Both the position numbers and the translations under genes were made by a program. This document shows positions 9,201 to 16,796 of a stretch of 64,000 nucleotides of DNA, piece after piece; within the stretch, counting starts at the first letter, position 1; the number at the start of each line of letters is the position of its first letter. Under the pieces are notes generated by a model, which worked only from the letters and a program-made list of their open reading frames with translations, had not been told where the DNA came from and did no database searches. The DNA lies in the NCBI GenBank assembly GCA_035943995.1, contig DASZBS010000092.1:1-64000 (forward strand). Direction: 5' to 3'. The stretch is from Vulcanimicrobium sp035943995. GTDB lineage: Bacteria > Vulcanimicrobiota > Vulcanimicrobiia > Vulcanimicrobiales > Vulcanimicrobiaceae.

Positions 9201-11305
9201 TGCACCGGAGCGCCGTCGACCGCGACGAACGTCGTGCGCAGTGCCTCGTGCCGCGCGACGATCGCGTCGAGCGAGCGGCGCAGCGCGGGCACATCGAGCC
9301 GGACCTTCATCGCGAGCGCGATCGGCACGTGATACGCGCTGCTCGCACGCGGGTCCACCTGGTGCATGAACCACAAGCGCTCTTGCTCGAACGAGAGCGG
9401 AAGCTGCGCGTTCCGGTCGACCGGCACGATCGCCGGCAGCGCGGAGTGCTGCGCTCCTTCGAGGTCTTGCGCGAAGTCCGCGAGCGCGGGATGCGAGAAC
9501 AGGCTGCCCGACCGTACGTCCAGGCCGAGGATTTCGCGCACGCGCGAGCCGACGCGCATCGCCGACAGCGAGTGACCGCCGAGCTCGAAGAAGTGGTCGC
9601 GCCGCCCGACCCGCTCGACGCCGAGCAGATCGCTCCAGATCGTTGCGAGCGCGGTCTCGACCGGGCCGACCGGCTCCTCATATGCGTGCGACGCGTACGC
9701 GGCGCCGTCGGGCGCAGGCAGAGCTCTCCGGTCGAGCTTACCGTTGGCGCTGACCGGCATCGTCTCCAGATGCACGTACGCCGACGGAACCATGTAGTCG
9801 GGCAGCGCCGCGAGCAGATGTCGGCGCAGCTCGTCGGCGTGAACCTGCTGGTGCGCCGTGTAGTACGCGATCAAGCGCTGCTCGCCGAAGCGGTCGGCCA
9901 GCGCAACGACCACCGTGTCTCGCACTCCGGTGTACGAGGCAAGCCGCGCTTCGATCTCCCCGAGCTCGACGCGAAATCCGCGCAGCTTTATCTGAAAGTC
10001 GTTGCGCCCCACGTACTCGACGGCACCGTCGGGCAGATACCGCGCGAGATCGCCGGTCTTGTACAACCGGTCGCCCGGGACGAACGGGTCCGCCACGAAA
10101 CGCTCCGCGGTCAGATCCGGGCGGCGCAGATAGCCGCGCGCGACCGGCACGCCGCCGATGTACAGCTCGCCGGTAACGCCGATCGGGACCGACTCCCGAT
10201 CCTCGTCGAGGATGTAGATCCGCGCGTTGGCGATCGGCCGGCCGATCGGGATGCGCGCCGGCAGGTCGTGGCGGGGACAGCGCCACGCGGTGACTTCGAT
10301 CGCGGCCTCCGTCGGGCCGTACAAGTTGGACAGCTGCACGTGCGGAAGGCGCTCGTACAGTCGCGCAGCCAGCGGCCGCGGCAGCGCCTCTCCGCTGCAG
10401 ATCACGTGCTCGAGCGTCGAACACCGCGCCGAATCGGGGTGTTCGACGAAGAACCCCAGCATGGACGGCACGAAATGGATCGCCGTGATACGGCGCCGTT
10501 GCACCACGTCGACGAGATAGTCGGGATCCTTGTGGCCGCCAGGGCGCGCCATCACCAAACGCGCGCCGCTCAGCAGCGGCCACATGAACTCCCACACCGA
10601 CACGTCGAAGGTGAAGGGCGTCTTCTGCAGCACGGCATCGTGCGCGCCGAGCGGGTACGCCTCGTTCATCCAGAGCAGCCGGTTGACCACCGCGCGATGC
10701 TCGTTCATCGCGCCCTTGGGGTTGCCGGTCGATCCCGACGTGTAGATCACATAGGCCAGATGCGTGGGCAGCAGCTCGCCGCGGCCGAGGTCGCCGGCAG
10801 GCTCGCCGGCCCAGCGCCCGGCGTCGGCCGCGACGTCGATCGCCGGCACACCGCTGCGCTGCACCAGTTCGCGCACCTCTGCGCCGGCATCGTGAACGAG
10901 CACGAGCACCGGTGCGCTGTCCTGCAGCATGTACGCGAGCCGCGCGATCGGATACTGCGGGTCGAGCGGGACGTACGCACCACCGGCTTTGAGCACGGCC
11001 AGCAGCGCAACGACCATCTCGGCGCTGCGCTCCATGCAGATCGCGACCAGCCGCTCCGGCCCGACGCCCCGTGCGCGCAGATGCCGCGCCAAGCGGTTTG
11101 CCCGCTCGTTGAGGACGGCGTACGAGAGCACCTCGTCTTCGAACTCCACGGCCGCAGCGTCCGGCGACGCCGCGACCCGGCGCTCGACCAGCTCGTGCAG
11201 ACACACGTCGTGCGGGTACGTCCGTTCCGTCGCATTCCACTCGACGAGGACGCGCCGGCGGTCGGCCTCGGAGCTCGTCGCTTCGATCAACTCCACCGGA
11301 GTCAC
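6281..11305 (-). CDS. Nonribosomal peptide synthetase 1 (A-T-C-A-T)
   Basis: This is a 1674-residue protein. The GTG start at 11305 overlaps the aminotransferase stop (GTGA). After a short linker come A1 (YTSGSTGNPKG near residue 187), T1 (FFELGGHSLS near 576), C (HHIVFDGWS near 770), A2 (YTSGSTGKPKG near 1239) and T2 (FFELGGHSLL near 1626). No TE or E domain is present. There is no leading C domain, so it is probably the initiating enzyme. Pocket residues read by motif alignment are D-V-W-H-I-S-L-I-E for A1 and D-V-W-H-I-S-L-V-D for A2. The second matches serine codes closely; the first is serine-like with Glu for Asp at position 331. The C-terminal tail after T2 is about 30 residues and would meet the TubC-like domain of NRPS2. 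Confidence 0.95.
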   Translation of the reverse strand: MTPVELIEATSSEADRRRVLVEWNATERTYPHDVCLHELVERRVAASPDAAAVEFEDEVLSYAVLNERANRLARHLRARGVGPERLVAICMERSAEMVVALLAVLKAGGAYVPLDPQYPIARLAYMLQDSAPVLVLVHDAGAEVRELVQRSGVPAIDVAADAGRWAGEPAGDLGRGELLPTHLAYVIYTSGSTGNPKGAMNEHRAVVNRLLWMNEAYPLGAHDAVLQKTPFTFDVSVWEFMWPLLSGARLVMARPGGHKDPDYLVDVVQRRRITAIHFVPSMLGFFVEHPDSARCSTLEHVICSGEALPRPLAARLYERLPHVQLSNLYGPTEAAIEVTAWRCPRHDLPARIPIGRPIANARIYILDEDRESVPIGVTGELYIGGVPVARGYLRRPDLTAERFVADPFVPGDRLYKTGDLARYLPDGAVEYVGRNDFQIKLRGFRVELGEIEARLASYTGVRDTVVVALADRFGEQRLIAYYTAHQQVHADELRRHLLAALPDYMVPSAYVHLETMPVSANGKLDRRALPAPDGAAYASHAYEEPVGPVETALATIWSDLLGVERVGRRDHFFELGGHSLSAMRVGSRVREILGLDVRSGSLFSHPALADFAQDLEGAQHSALPAIVPVDRNAQLPLSFEQERLWFMHQVDPRASSAYHVPIALAMKVRLDVPALRRSLDAIVARHEALRTTFVAVDGAPVQRIAPPSSGMSLIEHDLRGLDGAATERARLAAEEMNAPFDLETGPLVRGRLITTADDDHVLLVTAHHIVFDGWSAAVFARELHASYAAYRAGEPDQLPTPPIQSVDHAVWQRRANAREAYREQLGYWQGALRDAPALLEIPADRPRPSRQDFAGAHVAIEIDAELTAAVKAFSRRHGATLFMTLLTAWGALLSRLAAQDVVVVGTAVANRGRPELEPLIGSLVNTLALRLDYRGSPTASEALARVKTHVIAAQGHQDVPFDQVVEVVNPPRSLAHNALFQNMLVLQNAETSSFFPASNLHAAKVDLTFDLCEDGERVRGVIVYATALFDRETIVRYGGYFLRLLAAMVVDDAQAIDRLPVLGETERRRLLVDWNATERAYPDDMCVHELFEAQAERSPYAVAVEHEGTRLSYAELNAQANRLARHLRARGLAPDVRVAICMERSVEMVVALLAVLKAGGAYVPLDPGYPLERLAYLMEDSAPALLLTHDAVGPDVRDTLQRSGVPAIDVACGAARWAGESGTDLERAELLPTHLAYVIYTSGSTGKPKGAMNEHRAVVNRLLWMQEAYPLGADDAVLQKTPFSFDVSVWEFFLPLLSGARLVMARAEGHKDPEYLARIVREARITTMHAVPSMLGFFVEHARSEQRTSLANVICSGEALPRALVARFYERLPSVQLSNLYGPTEAAVDVTAWPCSPGDLPASIPIGRPIANTRIYVLDVHREPVPTGVTGELYIGGVQVGRGYLNRPELTAERFVANPFVAGDRLYKTGDLARYRSDGAIEYIGRNDFQIKVRGFRIELGEIEARLAAHRGVRDAVVVARDDRSGEKRLVAYYTAQDEIRADELRNDLSAALPDHMVPAAYVQLLSFPLTPNGKLDRAALPAIDSAGDASRAFEEPVGAIETALAAIWRDLLNLERVGRHDNFFELGGHSLLMIHAIQRMRGAGLHADISDLFVSKTLAKVATITTQVGEVRI

Positions 11306-12573
11306 AGTTCTTCGAGGCGGGAACGGACGTAGGACGCGAACGCTTCGATCCCCGTGCGAATCTGCGCTTCCGACACGTTGCTGAACGACAGGCGCACGCT
11401 GTCGCGCTGCGTATCGTCGAGCGAAAAGAACGTCATCGGCATCGTGAGAACGTCGTACTCGCGCGCGCACGTGAGCATGTCGTCCCGCACGAACGGAAAC
11501 GGGAGGCGGAGGCTGAGAAAGAACCCGCCCTCCGGCCGGTTCCACGTCACGCGGTCGCGCACGGAGCCCAGGTTCGCATCGAGCGCATCCAGCAGCGCGT
11601 CGCGGTTCCGCCGGTAGAACTCGCAGGACGGCTGGATGAACCGCGCGAGCGAACCCCCTTCGCGCAGCAGGATGCCGCCCACCATGGCTTGATTGATCTG
11701 GCTCGTGTTGACGGTCATGTAGCTTCTGCGCTCGCCGAGCTCCGTCTTGAGGGCGCGGCTCGCCGTCGTGCTGCCGAAGAGCTCGTCGGGGATCACGGCG
11801 AAGCCGACGCGAACTGCCGGACAGATCGTCTTCGAGTACGTGCCGAGGTGGATGACCACGCCGTACTCGTCGAGCGCGGCGAGGGCCGGGGGCGCCTTTC
11901 CTTCGAAGCGGAACATCCCGTACGGATTGTCCTCGAGGACGGCGATGCGGTGCGTCTCGCACAGCGCGAGCGTGGCGAGCCGATCGCGCTCGCTCATGAC
12001 GACGCCGGTCGGGTTGTCGAAATCCGGTATCAGATACAGCGCGCGCGGTCGCCGGCCTTGCGCGAGCACGGCCGAGATCGATCGCGCCAGCGCGATGGGG
12101 AAATCGTCGCCCTCGCGCTCGTCGATCGGGAGGAGTGAGATGCCGGCACAGTCCGCCGCACCCGTCGCGCCGATGTACGTCGGATTACGAGACAGGGCGA
12201 CATCGCCCGGCTCGCGGCATAGAGACTGAAGGCAGAGCGCGAGCGCCTCCTGACAGCCGCTCATGACGATGACTTGCTCGGACGTGCAGGTCACGCGGTG
12301 GTCCGCGCTGATCTGCGCCGCGACCAGCTCGTTGATGATCCCGGCCGCGCGCCCGTATTGCGCGAGCAGGCCGCCGACGGTCGCCGCATCCGAGCCCGTT
12401 TGCCGGACGACGTGATCCCGAAAGCGCGGAATCTCTTGCAGCCAGCCGTCGAGGTCGAAGAACTGCTGGGCAGGGCGTCCCGATGCGAACGAGACCGCGT
12501 TCGGATAGTCGAGTGCGGCTTCGGACAGAAAATTCATGACCGAAAGGCGCGATTGTACCTCTGCGTGGAGCAT
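11302..12573 (-). CDS. HpgT-like PLP-dependent aminotransferase
   Basis: This 423-residue fold-type I aminotransferase resembles the (dihydroxy/hydroxy)phenylglycine transaminase family. It opens with MNFLSEAALDYPNAVSFASG (residues 13-32), the characteristic opening of that family. It carries DNPTG at 186-190, an EDNPYG aspartate at 215 and the PLP lysine in GTYSKT (K248). A GGAAAG-type ribosome site (GGAAAG) lies 7 bases before the ATG. It sits between the VOC gene (29-base gap) and NRPS1 (4-base overlap), so it is part of the peptide operon. Proposed role: amination of an arylglyoxylate to an arylglycine for NRPS2. A general 2-aminoadipate-type aminotransferase is the alternative. Confidence 0.85.
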   Translation of the reverse strand: MLHAEVQSRLSVMNFLSEAALDYPNAVSFASGRPAQQFFDLDGWLQEIPRFRDHVVRQTGSDAATVGGLLAQYGRAAGIINELVAAQISADHRVTCTSEQVIVMSGCQEALALCLQSLCREPGDVALSRNPTYIGATGAADCAGISLLPIDEREGDDFPIALARSISAVLAQGRRPRALYLIPDFDNPTGVVMSERDRLATLALCETHRIAVLEDNPYGMFRFEGKAPPALAALDEYGVVIHLGTYSKTICPAVRVGFAVIPDELFGSTTASRALKTELGERRSYMTVNTSQINQAMVGGILLREGGSLARFIQPSCEFYRRNRDALLDALDANLGSVRDRVTWNRPEGGFFLSLRLPFPFVRDDMLTCAREYDVLTMPMTFFSLDDTQRDSVRLSFSNVSEAQIRTGIEAFASYVRSRLEEL

Positions 12574-12602
12574 GACGTGCTTTCCGGCGATATCCGAACG
12601 CG

Positions 12603-13121
12603 CTAGTACGAGCCGGAGTTTTCCAGCTGGTCGAAGAGATCCTGAACGTTCGTGGACAGAAATCCGTCTTCACCTTCGCGGTGAATGAACTCGAACGCGA
12701 GGCCGGAGTTGCTGTCGCGCGATGAGAACGCTTGTTGCAAGCCGGGGCCGGTGATCACCGACGTATCGAATTTCAAACCGCGCTCTTTGAGCTCGGCGAC
12801 GGTTGCGCCGACGTCGTCCACGGCCAGCGCGACATGCGCGACGCCCGCGCCGAAATGCTCGATCAACTTGGAGACTTGCGACTCGGGCTCGGTCCCTTGG
12901 CACAGGACGAACTTGATGCCGTTGCACTCCATCTCCGCGGAAAGCATCCCCGTGCGCTTCCCACGCGTCTCGAGCCGTCGAATGAGCTCGAAACCGACGA
13001 CGTTGCCGAAGAACTCGATCGCCGCCTCGAGGTCGCGGACGGCAAATGCGATGTGGTCGATACGCTGATAGCGTGTCGCTGCAACTGTCGCGAGGGCAGA
13101 TGATTCGACAAACGAACTCAC
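12603..13121 (-). CDS. Single-domain VOC dioxygenase, HPPD/hydroxymandelate synthase-like
   Basis: A 172-residue protein equivalent to the catalytic C-terminal half of 4-hydroxyphenylpyruvate dioxygenase. The metal triad is visible as H23 (IDHIAFAV), H96 (AHVALAV) and E144 (FEFIHRE). The C-terminus DGFLSTNVQDLFDQLE follows the HPPD helix pattern GxxNFxxLFxxIE. Full HPPD/HmaS proteins are about 350 residues, so this is half length and may dimerise. The GTG at 13121 is chosen because AAAGGCGG precedes it by 6 bases; another in-frame GTG lies at 13139. As first gene of the NRPS operon beside an HpgT-like enzyme, it may make a 4-hydroxymandelate-type precursor. The substrate is unproven. Confidence 0.75.
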   Translation of the reverse strand: MSSFVESSALATVAATRYQRIDHIAFAVRDLEAAIEFFGNVVGFELIRRLETRGKRTGMLSAEMECNGIKFVLCQGTEPESQVSKLIEHFGAGVAHVALAVDDVGATVAELKERGLKFDTSVITGPGLQQAFSSRDSNSGLAFEFIHREGEDGFLSTNVQDLFDQLENSGSY

Positions 13122-13155
13122 AGTAAACCGCCTTTCCACCCGAGGGTGGCAGTAT

Positions 13156-13183
13156 TGTGTCGGAAAATGACTGTGTCGGAAAA
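13156..13183. promoter_or_regulatory. Two direct repeats TGTGTCGGAAAA, period 16
   Basis: Identical 12-mers lie at 13156-13167 and 13172-13183, 35-62 bases upstream of the first NRPS-operon gene. Position and spacing (about one and a half helical turns) suggest a regulator binding site. Next to them is a small palindrome, CCACCC-GA-GGGTGG, at about 13136-13149. Confidence 0.45.
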
Positions 13184-13444
13184 CTACCTAATAGATCGAG
13201 GACGCCCTATCATATCGTTGCGATGACACCGGGCGGACTCGCGGTCAGATACGGCGGAAACGCCGTGCTCGGCAGCGCGGCATAAGCCTGCTGCCTTTTA
13301 GCGCTCTAAATGCGTACGATCTCCACGATTGATCTAACCCCGCTTAAACCCTTACACCCTCTGCGCCGGAGAGACGCATATACCGAGCGCCAAGCTCGGG
13401 CACATAGTATCATGCGCTTACGGGTAGCGCAAGGAGGATTCGGA

Positions 13445-13474
13445 GTGTTGCAATTGCTTCAGCGCTTATTGTGA
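13445..13474 (+). CDS. Possible leader peptide, nine codons, Leu-rich
   Basis: GTG TTG CAA TTG CTT CAG CGC TTA TTG TGA would encode MLQLLQRLL. A textbook AAGGAGG lies at 13431-13437, 7 bases before the GTG. Five of nine codons are leucine and all use TTG, CTT or TTA, which are rare in this high-GC genome; that is typical of attenuator leaders. No leucine gene follows within the window on this strand, and a chance ORF in AT-richer DNA is possible. Confidence 0.25.
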   Translation: MLQLLQRLL

Positions 13475-13695
13475 TAGATAACATGCGCACACTGTGCTTT
13501 TCGCACGTCGCGCTGCAAAAAACACGGTAACAAAGCCTAGTTAAAGACACGAGTTACGTACGGAATCGTACTCAACTCGGTCGATGCTTGCCGTCGCAGA
13601 TTCGAAAAGCGATTCACACCAAATCTGCTCAAACTTATGTTGCGGCGCGACGTCACGGTAACGCTACGGCTTACCATGATAACGCAGCGCGCATG

Positions 13696-13767
13696 TGGGC
13701 GATGACGGATTCGAACCGCCGACCATCTCCGTGTAAAGGAGCCGCTCTCCCGCTGAGCTAATCGCCC
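13696..13767 (-). tRNA. tRNA-Val(UAC)
   Basis: Read on the minus strand the sequence folds as a cloverleaf: acceptor GGGCGAT/ATCGCCC, D arm AGCTCAGCGGGAGAGC, anticodon arm GCTCC-TTTACAC-GGAGA giving anticodon TAC, and T arm with GGTTCGAATCC. CCA is not encoded. Confidence 0.95.
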
Positions 13768-13811
13768 GCGCCGCCCAGTGCCCTTTCGGCGCGCGGGAGA
13801 GCCCTTCCCGG

Positions 13812-15233
13812 ATGGCGATATCGTCCGGGATGCAACCGCGCCGGCTGGCCCTCGACGACACCAAACCCATCTGGCGCTCGATGCTGGTGTTCCTCGTGCC
13901 GGTGATGCTGAGCAACATCTTGCAGTCGGCGTCGGCCACGTTCAACAGCATCTATCTCGGCCGCCTGATCGGCGTGCAAGCGTTCGCGGCGGCGTCGGCG
14001 TTCTTCCCGATCGTCTTCTTCATGATCGCGTTCTTCATCGGGATCGCGAGCGGCGCCACGGTGCTCATCGGGCAGGCCTACGGCGCGCGCGACGAGGAGC
14101 GCCTCAAGGCCGTCGCCGGCACGACGCTGACGCTCTCCATCGGGCTGGGCGTCGTCATCGGCGTGCTGGGCTGGTTCTTCGCGCCGCAGCTGCTCGGGCT
14201 GATCCGCACGCCGCCCGACGTGTTCGCCCAGTCGCTCGCGTACGCGCGCGTGACGTTCCTGGGGCTGCCGGTGCTCTTCGTCTACCTCGCCTACACGACG
14301 TTCGTGCGCGGCACCGGCGACTCGCGCACGCCGTTCCTCGCGCTCATCGTCAGCACCGGGCTCAACCTGCTGTTCACGCCCGCGCTGATCCGCGGCTGGC
14401 TAGGGCTGCCGCAGATCGGGATCCTCAGCGCCGCCGTCGCGAACATCCTCTCAAGCGTCTTCGCGATCGGGTTCATGCTCGTCGCGCTCGCGCGCGAGAA
14501 GAACCCGCTGGCGTTCGACATGTCGATCGTGCGCCACATGCAGCTCGCGCCGGGCCTGGTCGCGACGCTCCTGCGCATCGGGCTTCCGACCGGGTTGCAG
14601 CTCGTGATGGTGTCGCTCTCCGAGGTCGCCGTGATCGCGCTGGTCAACAGCTTCGGCTCGTCGGCGACGGCGGCGTACGGCGCGGTGAACCAGATCGTGT
14701 CGTACGTGCAGTTCCCGGCCATCTCGATCGGAATCGCGTCCTCCATCTTCGGCGCGCAGTCGATCGGCGCGAAGCGGTTCGACCGGCTGACCAAGGTCGC
14801 GCGCGCGGGCGTCGGGCTGAACTGGGGGATCGGGGCGGTGCTGATCGGGCTCGTCTATGCGCTGAACGACCGGATCCTGAGCTTGTTCGTCGCCGACCCG
14901 GCGGTCGTCGCGACCGCGCACCAGCTGCTCGCGATCACGCTGTGGAGCTACCTGCTGTTCGGCACGTCCGCCGTGCTATCGGGCTTGATGCGCTCCAGCG
15001 GCACCGTGCTGTGGCCGACGCTGCTGTCGATCGTGTCGATTTGGGCGGTCGAAGTGCCGGTCGCGTATTCGCTCGCGCCGCACCTCGGGCTGCGCGGCGT
15101 GTGGATCGCCTACCCGGTCGCGTTCGCGTGCGGCATGACGTTCCAGCTCACGTACTACTTCGGTTTCTGGCGCCGCAAGAAGCTCAGCACGCTGCTCGGC
15201 GACACCGTGCCGGCGCAGCCCGCCGCGACGTAG
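13812..15233 (+). CDS. MATE family efflux transporter
   Basis: A 473-residue polytopic membrane protein with about 12 hydrophobic segments in two similar halves. MATE-type features are PVMLSNILQS near residue 30, IYLGRLIG, the GATVLIGQAYGARDEERL loop and the second-half AYGAVNQI. It exports cationic or amphipathic compounds by Na+ or H+ antiport. A second ATG lies at 13830. The MFS gene follows after 9 bases, so the two are probably cotranscribed. It could export one of the neighbouring peptides, but nothing in the sequence shows this. Confidence 0.92.
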   Translation: MAISSGMQPRRLALDDTKPIWRSMLVFLVPVMLSNILQSASATFNSIYLGRLIGVQAFAAASAFFPIVFFMIAFFIGIASGATVLIGQAYGARDEERLKAVAGTTLTLSIGLGVVIGVLGWFFAPQLLGLIRTPPDVFAQSLAYARVTFLGLPVLFVYLAYTTFVRGTGDSRTPFLALIVSTGLNLLFTPALIRGWLGLPQIGILSAAVANILSSVFAIGFMLVALAREKNPLAFDMSIVRHMQLAPGLVATLLRIGLPTGLQLVMVSLSEVAVIALVNSFGSSATAAYGAVNQIVSYVQFPAISIGIASSIFGAQSIGAKRFDRLTKVARAGVGLNWGIGAVLIGLVYALNDRILSLFVADPAVVATAHQLLAITLWSYLLFGTSAVLSGLMRSSGTVLWPTLLSIVSIWAVEVPVAYSLAPHLGLRGVWIAYPVAFACGMTFQLTYYFGFWRRKKLSTLLGDTVPAQPAAT

Positions 15234-15242
15234 CACCGCACG

Positions 15243-16796
15243 ATGGCCTCCGAACCGCGGCTCGCGAAATCCTATGCGGCGAACGTGGCGCTCGTCGTGC
15301 TCACGCTCTTCCCCGGGCTGATCAACACCAGCGCGATCGCGCTCGCCGCGGCGGTGATCGGGCCGGACCTCGGCGTCGCGCCCGACGTCGCCGCGAGCTT
15401 GCCGCTGATCAGCGACGCGGCGCTCGCGTTCGGGTGCATCCTCGCCGCCGAGCTCGTTCGCCGCATCGACGGCCGCACGCTGTACTTCTGGCTGCTCGGC
15501 GTGTCGCTGGCCACGTCGCTCGCGAGCGCGCTGGCGCCGTCGTTCCCCGTGCTGCTCGCGGCGCACGTCGTGCACGGGCTCGTCGCCGGGATGCTGTTCG
15601 TCGTCGTACTGCCGCCGCTCGTGATCGGCTTCGGCAGCGCGAAGCTCGGCGCGAGCGCGAGCGTGCTGGTGCCGGCGCTGTTCGGCGCCGCGACGCTGGG
15701 GCCGCTGGTGGGCGGGCTCGTCGCGTCGCCCGGCTTGTGGCGCTCGATCTTTGCGGTCGAGGTCGTCGTCGCCGTCGTCGCGCTGGTGCTGGCGCGTAGC
15801 GTGCTCGGCAAACGCGAGCCGCAAGGCGCCGGCGCGCCCGTCGACTGGTTCGCGCTGCTCGCGTCCGGCCTCGGTTCGCTGCTGATCTATCTCGGCGCCG
15901 GCGCGCTCGCCGGCCACGACTGGACGTATCCGCTCGCGCTGGGGCCGACCGCCGCCGGGATCCTCGTCTACGTCGCGCTCATCCTCGGCGAGGCGCGCAA
16001 GCGCGAACCATTGATTCCGGTGCGCGAGCTCGCGACGTCGCTCGCGCTCGTCGGCACGATCGCGACGGTGATCGGCAGCGCGACGTTCAGCGCGCTCACG
16101 CAAGCGTTCTCGCTCACGCTGCTGCGCATCGACGGGCTCGATGCGCGCGGCACGGGCTTCGCGCTGTGGCCCGAGTTTCTGACCGCCGTCGCGAGCGGCT
16201 ACGTGTTCGGGCGGCTCGTCACGACGAAGTGGGTCGTCGTCACCGGCGCCGCCGGCCTGGGGTGCATCGCGCTCGCCGCGGCGTGCGCGCGCGCCGTCGC
16301 GCCGGTGGACGCCGCGTCGGTGGGGTGGTTGTGCCTGCTCGGCGGGTTCGGCGCGGGGCTGAGCGTATCGCCTGGCCTGTTCGTGGTCGTGCTCTCGTTC
16401 GAGCGGGCGCTGGTCGCGCGCGCGATCGCGCTGCTCAACTTGTTCCGGCTGACCGGCGGCTTCATCAGCGCGCCGGGCGTCGAGCACACGATCGGCTCGC
16501 GCGCGCAAGGCCACCTGCACGCGCTCGACTCGTCGCTGAGCGCGCACCTCGGCCAGGACGACGTGCGCGCGTTCGTCACCGGCCGGCCACTGCCGCAGCC
16601 CATGCCGCTCGCGTCGCTCAAGAGCGCGCTCGCGGCGGGCATCGGCGACGCGTACGTCATCGTGCTCGTGCTGGCGCTCGCGGGGGTCGCCGTCATCGCC
16701 GCGCTGCTGCTCACCACGCATTTCAAGCTGCGCGCGCCGGACCTGCAGCGGTTCGACGACGGAAAGCCGGCGCTCGACGCGCCGGCGCTTGTCTAA
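15243..16796 (+). CDS. MFS transporter
   Basis: A 517-residue membrane protein with about 14 hydrophobic segments, like the DHA2-type drug/H+ antiporter branch of the major facilitator superfamily. The N-terminal region (LINTSAIALAAAVIGPDLGV, then DAALAFGCILAAELVRRIDG) matches the first two helices and motif-A region. There is a hydrophilic stretch near residues 420-455 and a terminal helix. It follows the MATE gene by 9 bases. Its substrate is unknown. Confidence 0.85.
   Translation: MASEPRLAKSYAANVALVVLTLFPGLINTSAIALAAAVIGPDLGVAPDVAASLPLISDAALAFGCILAAELVRRIDGRTLYFWLLGVSLATSLASALAPSFPVLLAAHVVHGLVAGMLFVVVLPPLVIGFGSAKLGASASVLVPALFGAATLGPLVGGLVASPGLWRSIFAVEVVVAVVALVLARSVLGKREPQGAGAPVDWFALLASGLGSLLIYLGAGALAGHDWTYPLALGPTAAGILVYVALILGEARKREPLIPVRELATSLALVGTIATVIGSATFSALTQAFSLTLLRIDGLDARGTGFALWPEFLTAVASGYVFGRLVTTKWVVVTGAAGLGCIALAAACARAVAPVDAASVGWLCLLGGFGAGLSVSPGLFVVVLSFERALVARAIALLNLFRLTGGFISAPGVEHTIGSRAQGHLHALDSSLSAHLGQDDVRAFVTGRPLPQPMPLASLKSALAAGIGDAYVIVLVLALAGVAVIAALLLTTHFKLRAPDLQRFDDGKPALDAPALV

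Larger units (their letters stand above)
13140..13695. other. AT-richer intergenic region upstream of the NRPS operon
   Basis: No convincing protein gene is seen. It holds the direct repeats at 13156-13183, a hairpin CCGAGC-GCCAA-GCTCGG at 13383-13399 without a T tract, and a nine-codon ORF with a strong ribosome site. Base composition is clearly lower in GC than the flanking genes, which fits a regulatory or recently acquired segment. Confidence 0.6.

Noticed and set aside
13383..13399. Intrinsic terminator
   Set aside because: The six-base hairpin has no following T tract in either direction and lies far from any stop codon.
13778..15799. 673-residue plus-strand frame across the transporters
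   Set aside because: It is an Arg/Ala-rich out-of-frame shadow; the MATE and MFS frames have clear membrane-protein patterns.
13812..16796. MATE and MFS genes as dedicated exporters of the NRPS or RiPP product
   Set aside because: They are on the opposite strand and separated by a tRNA or several kilobases from both clusters. Nothing in the sequence ties them to either product.
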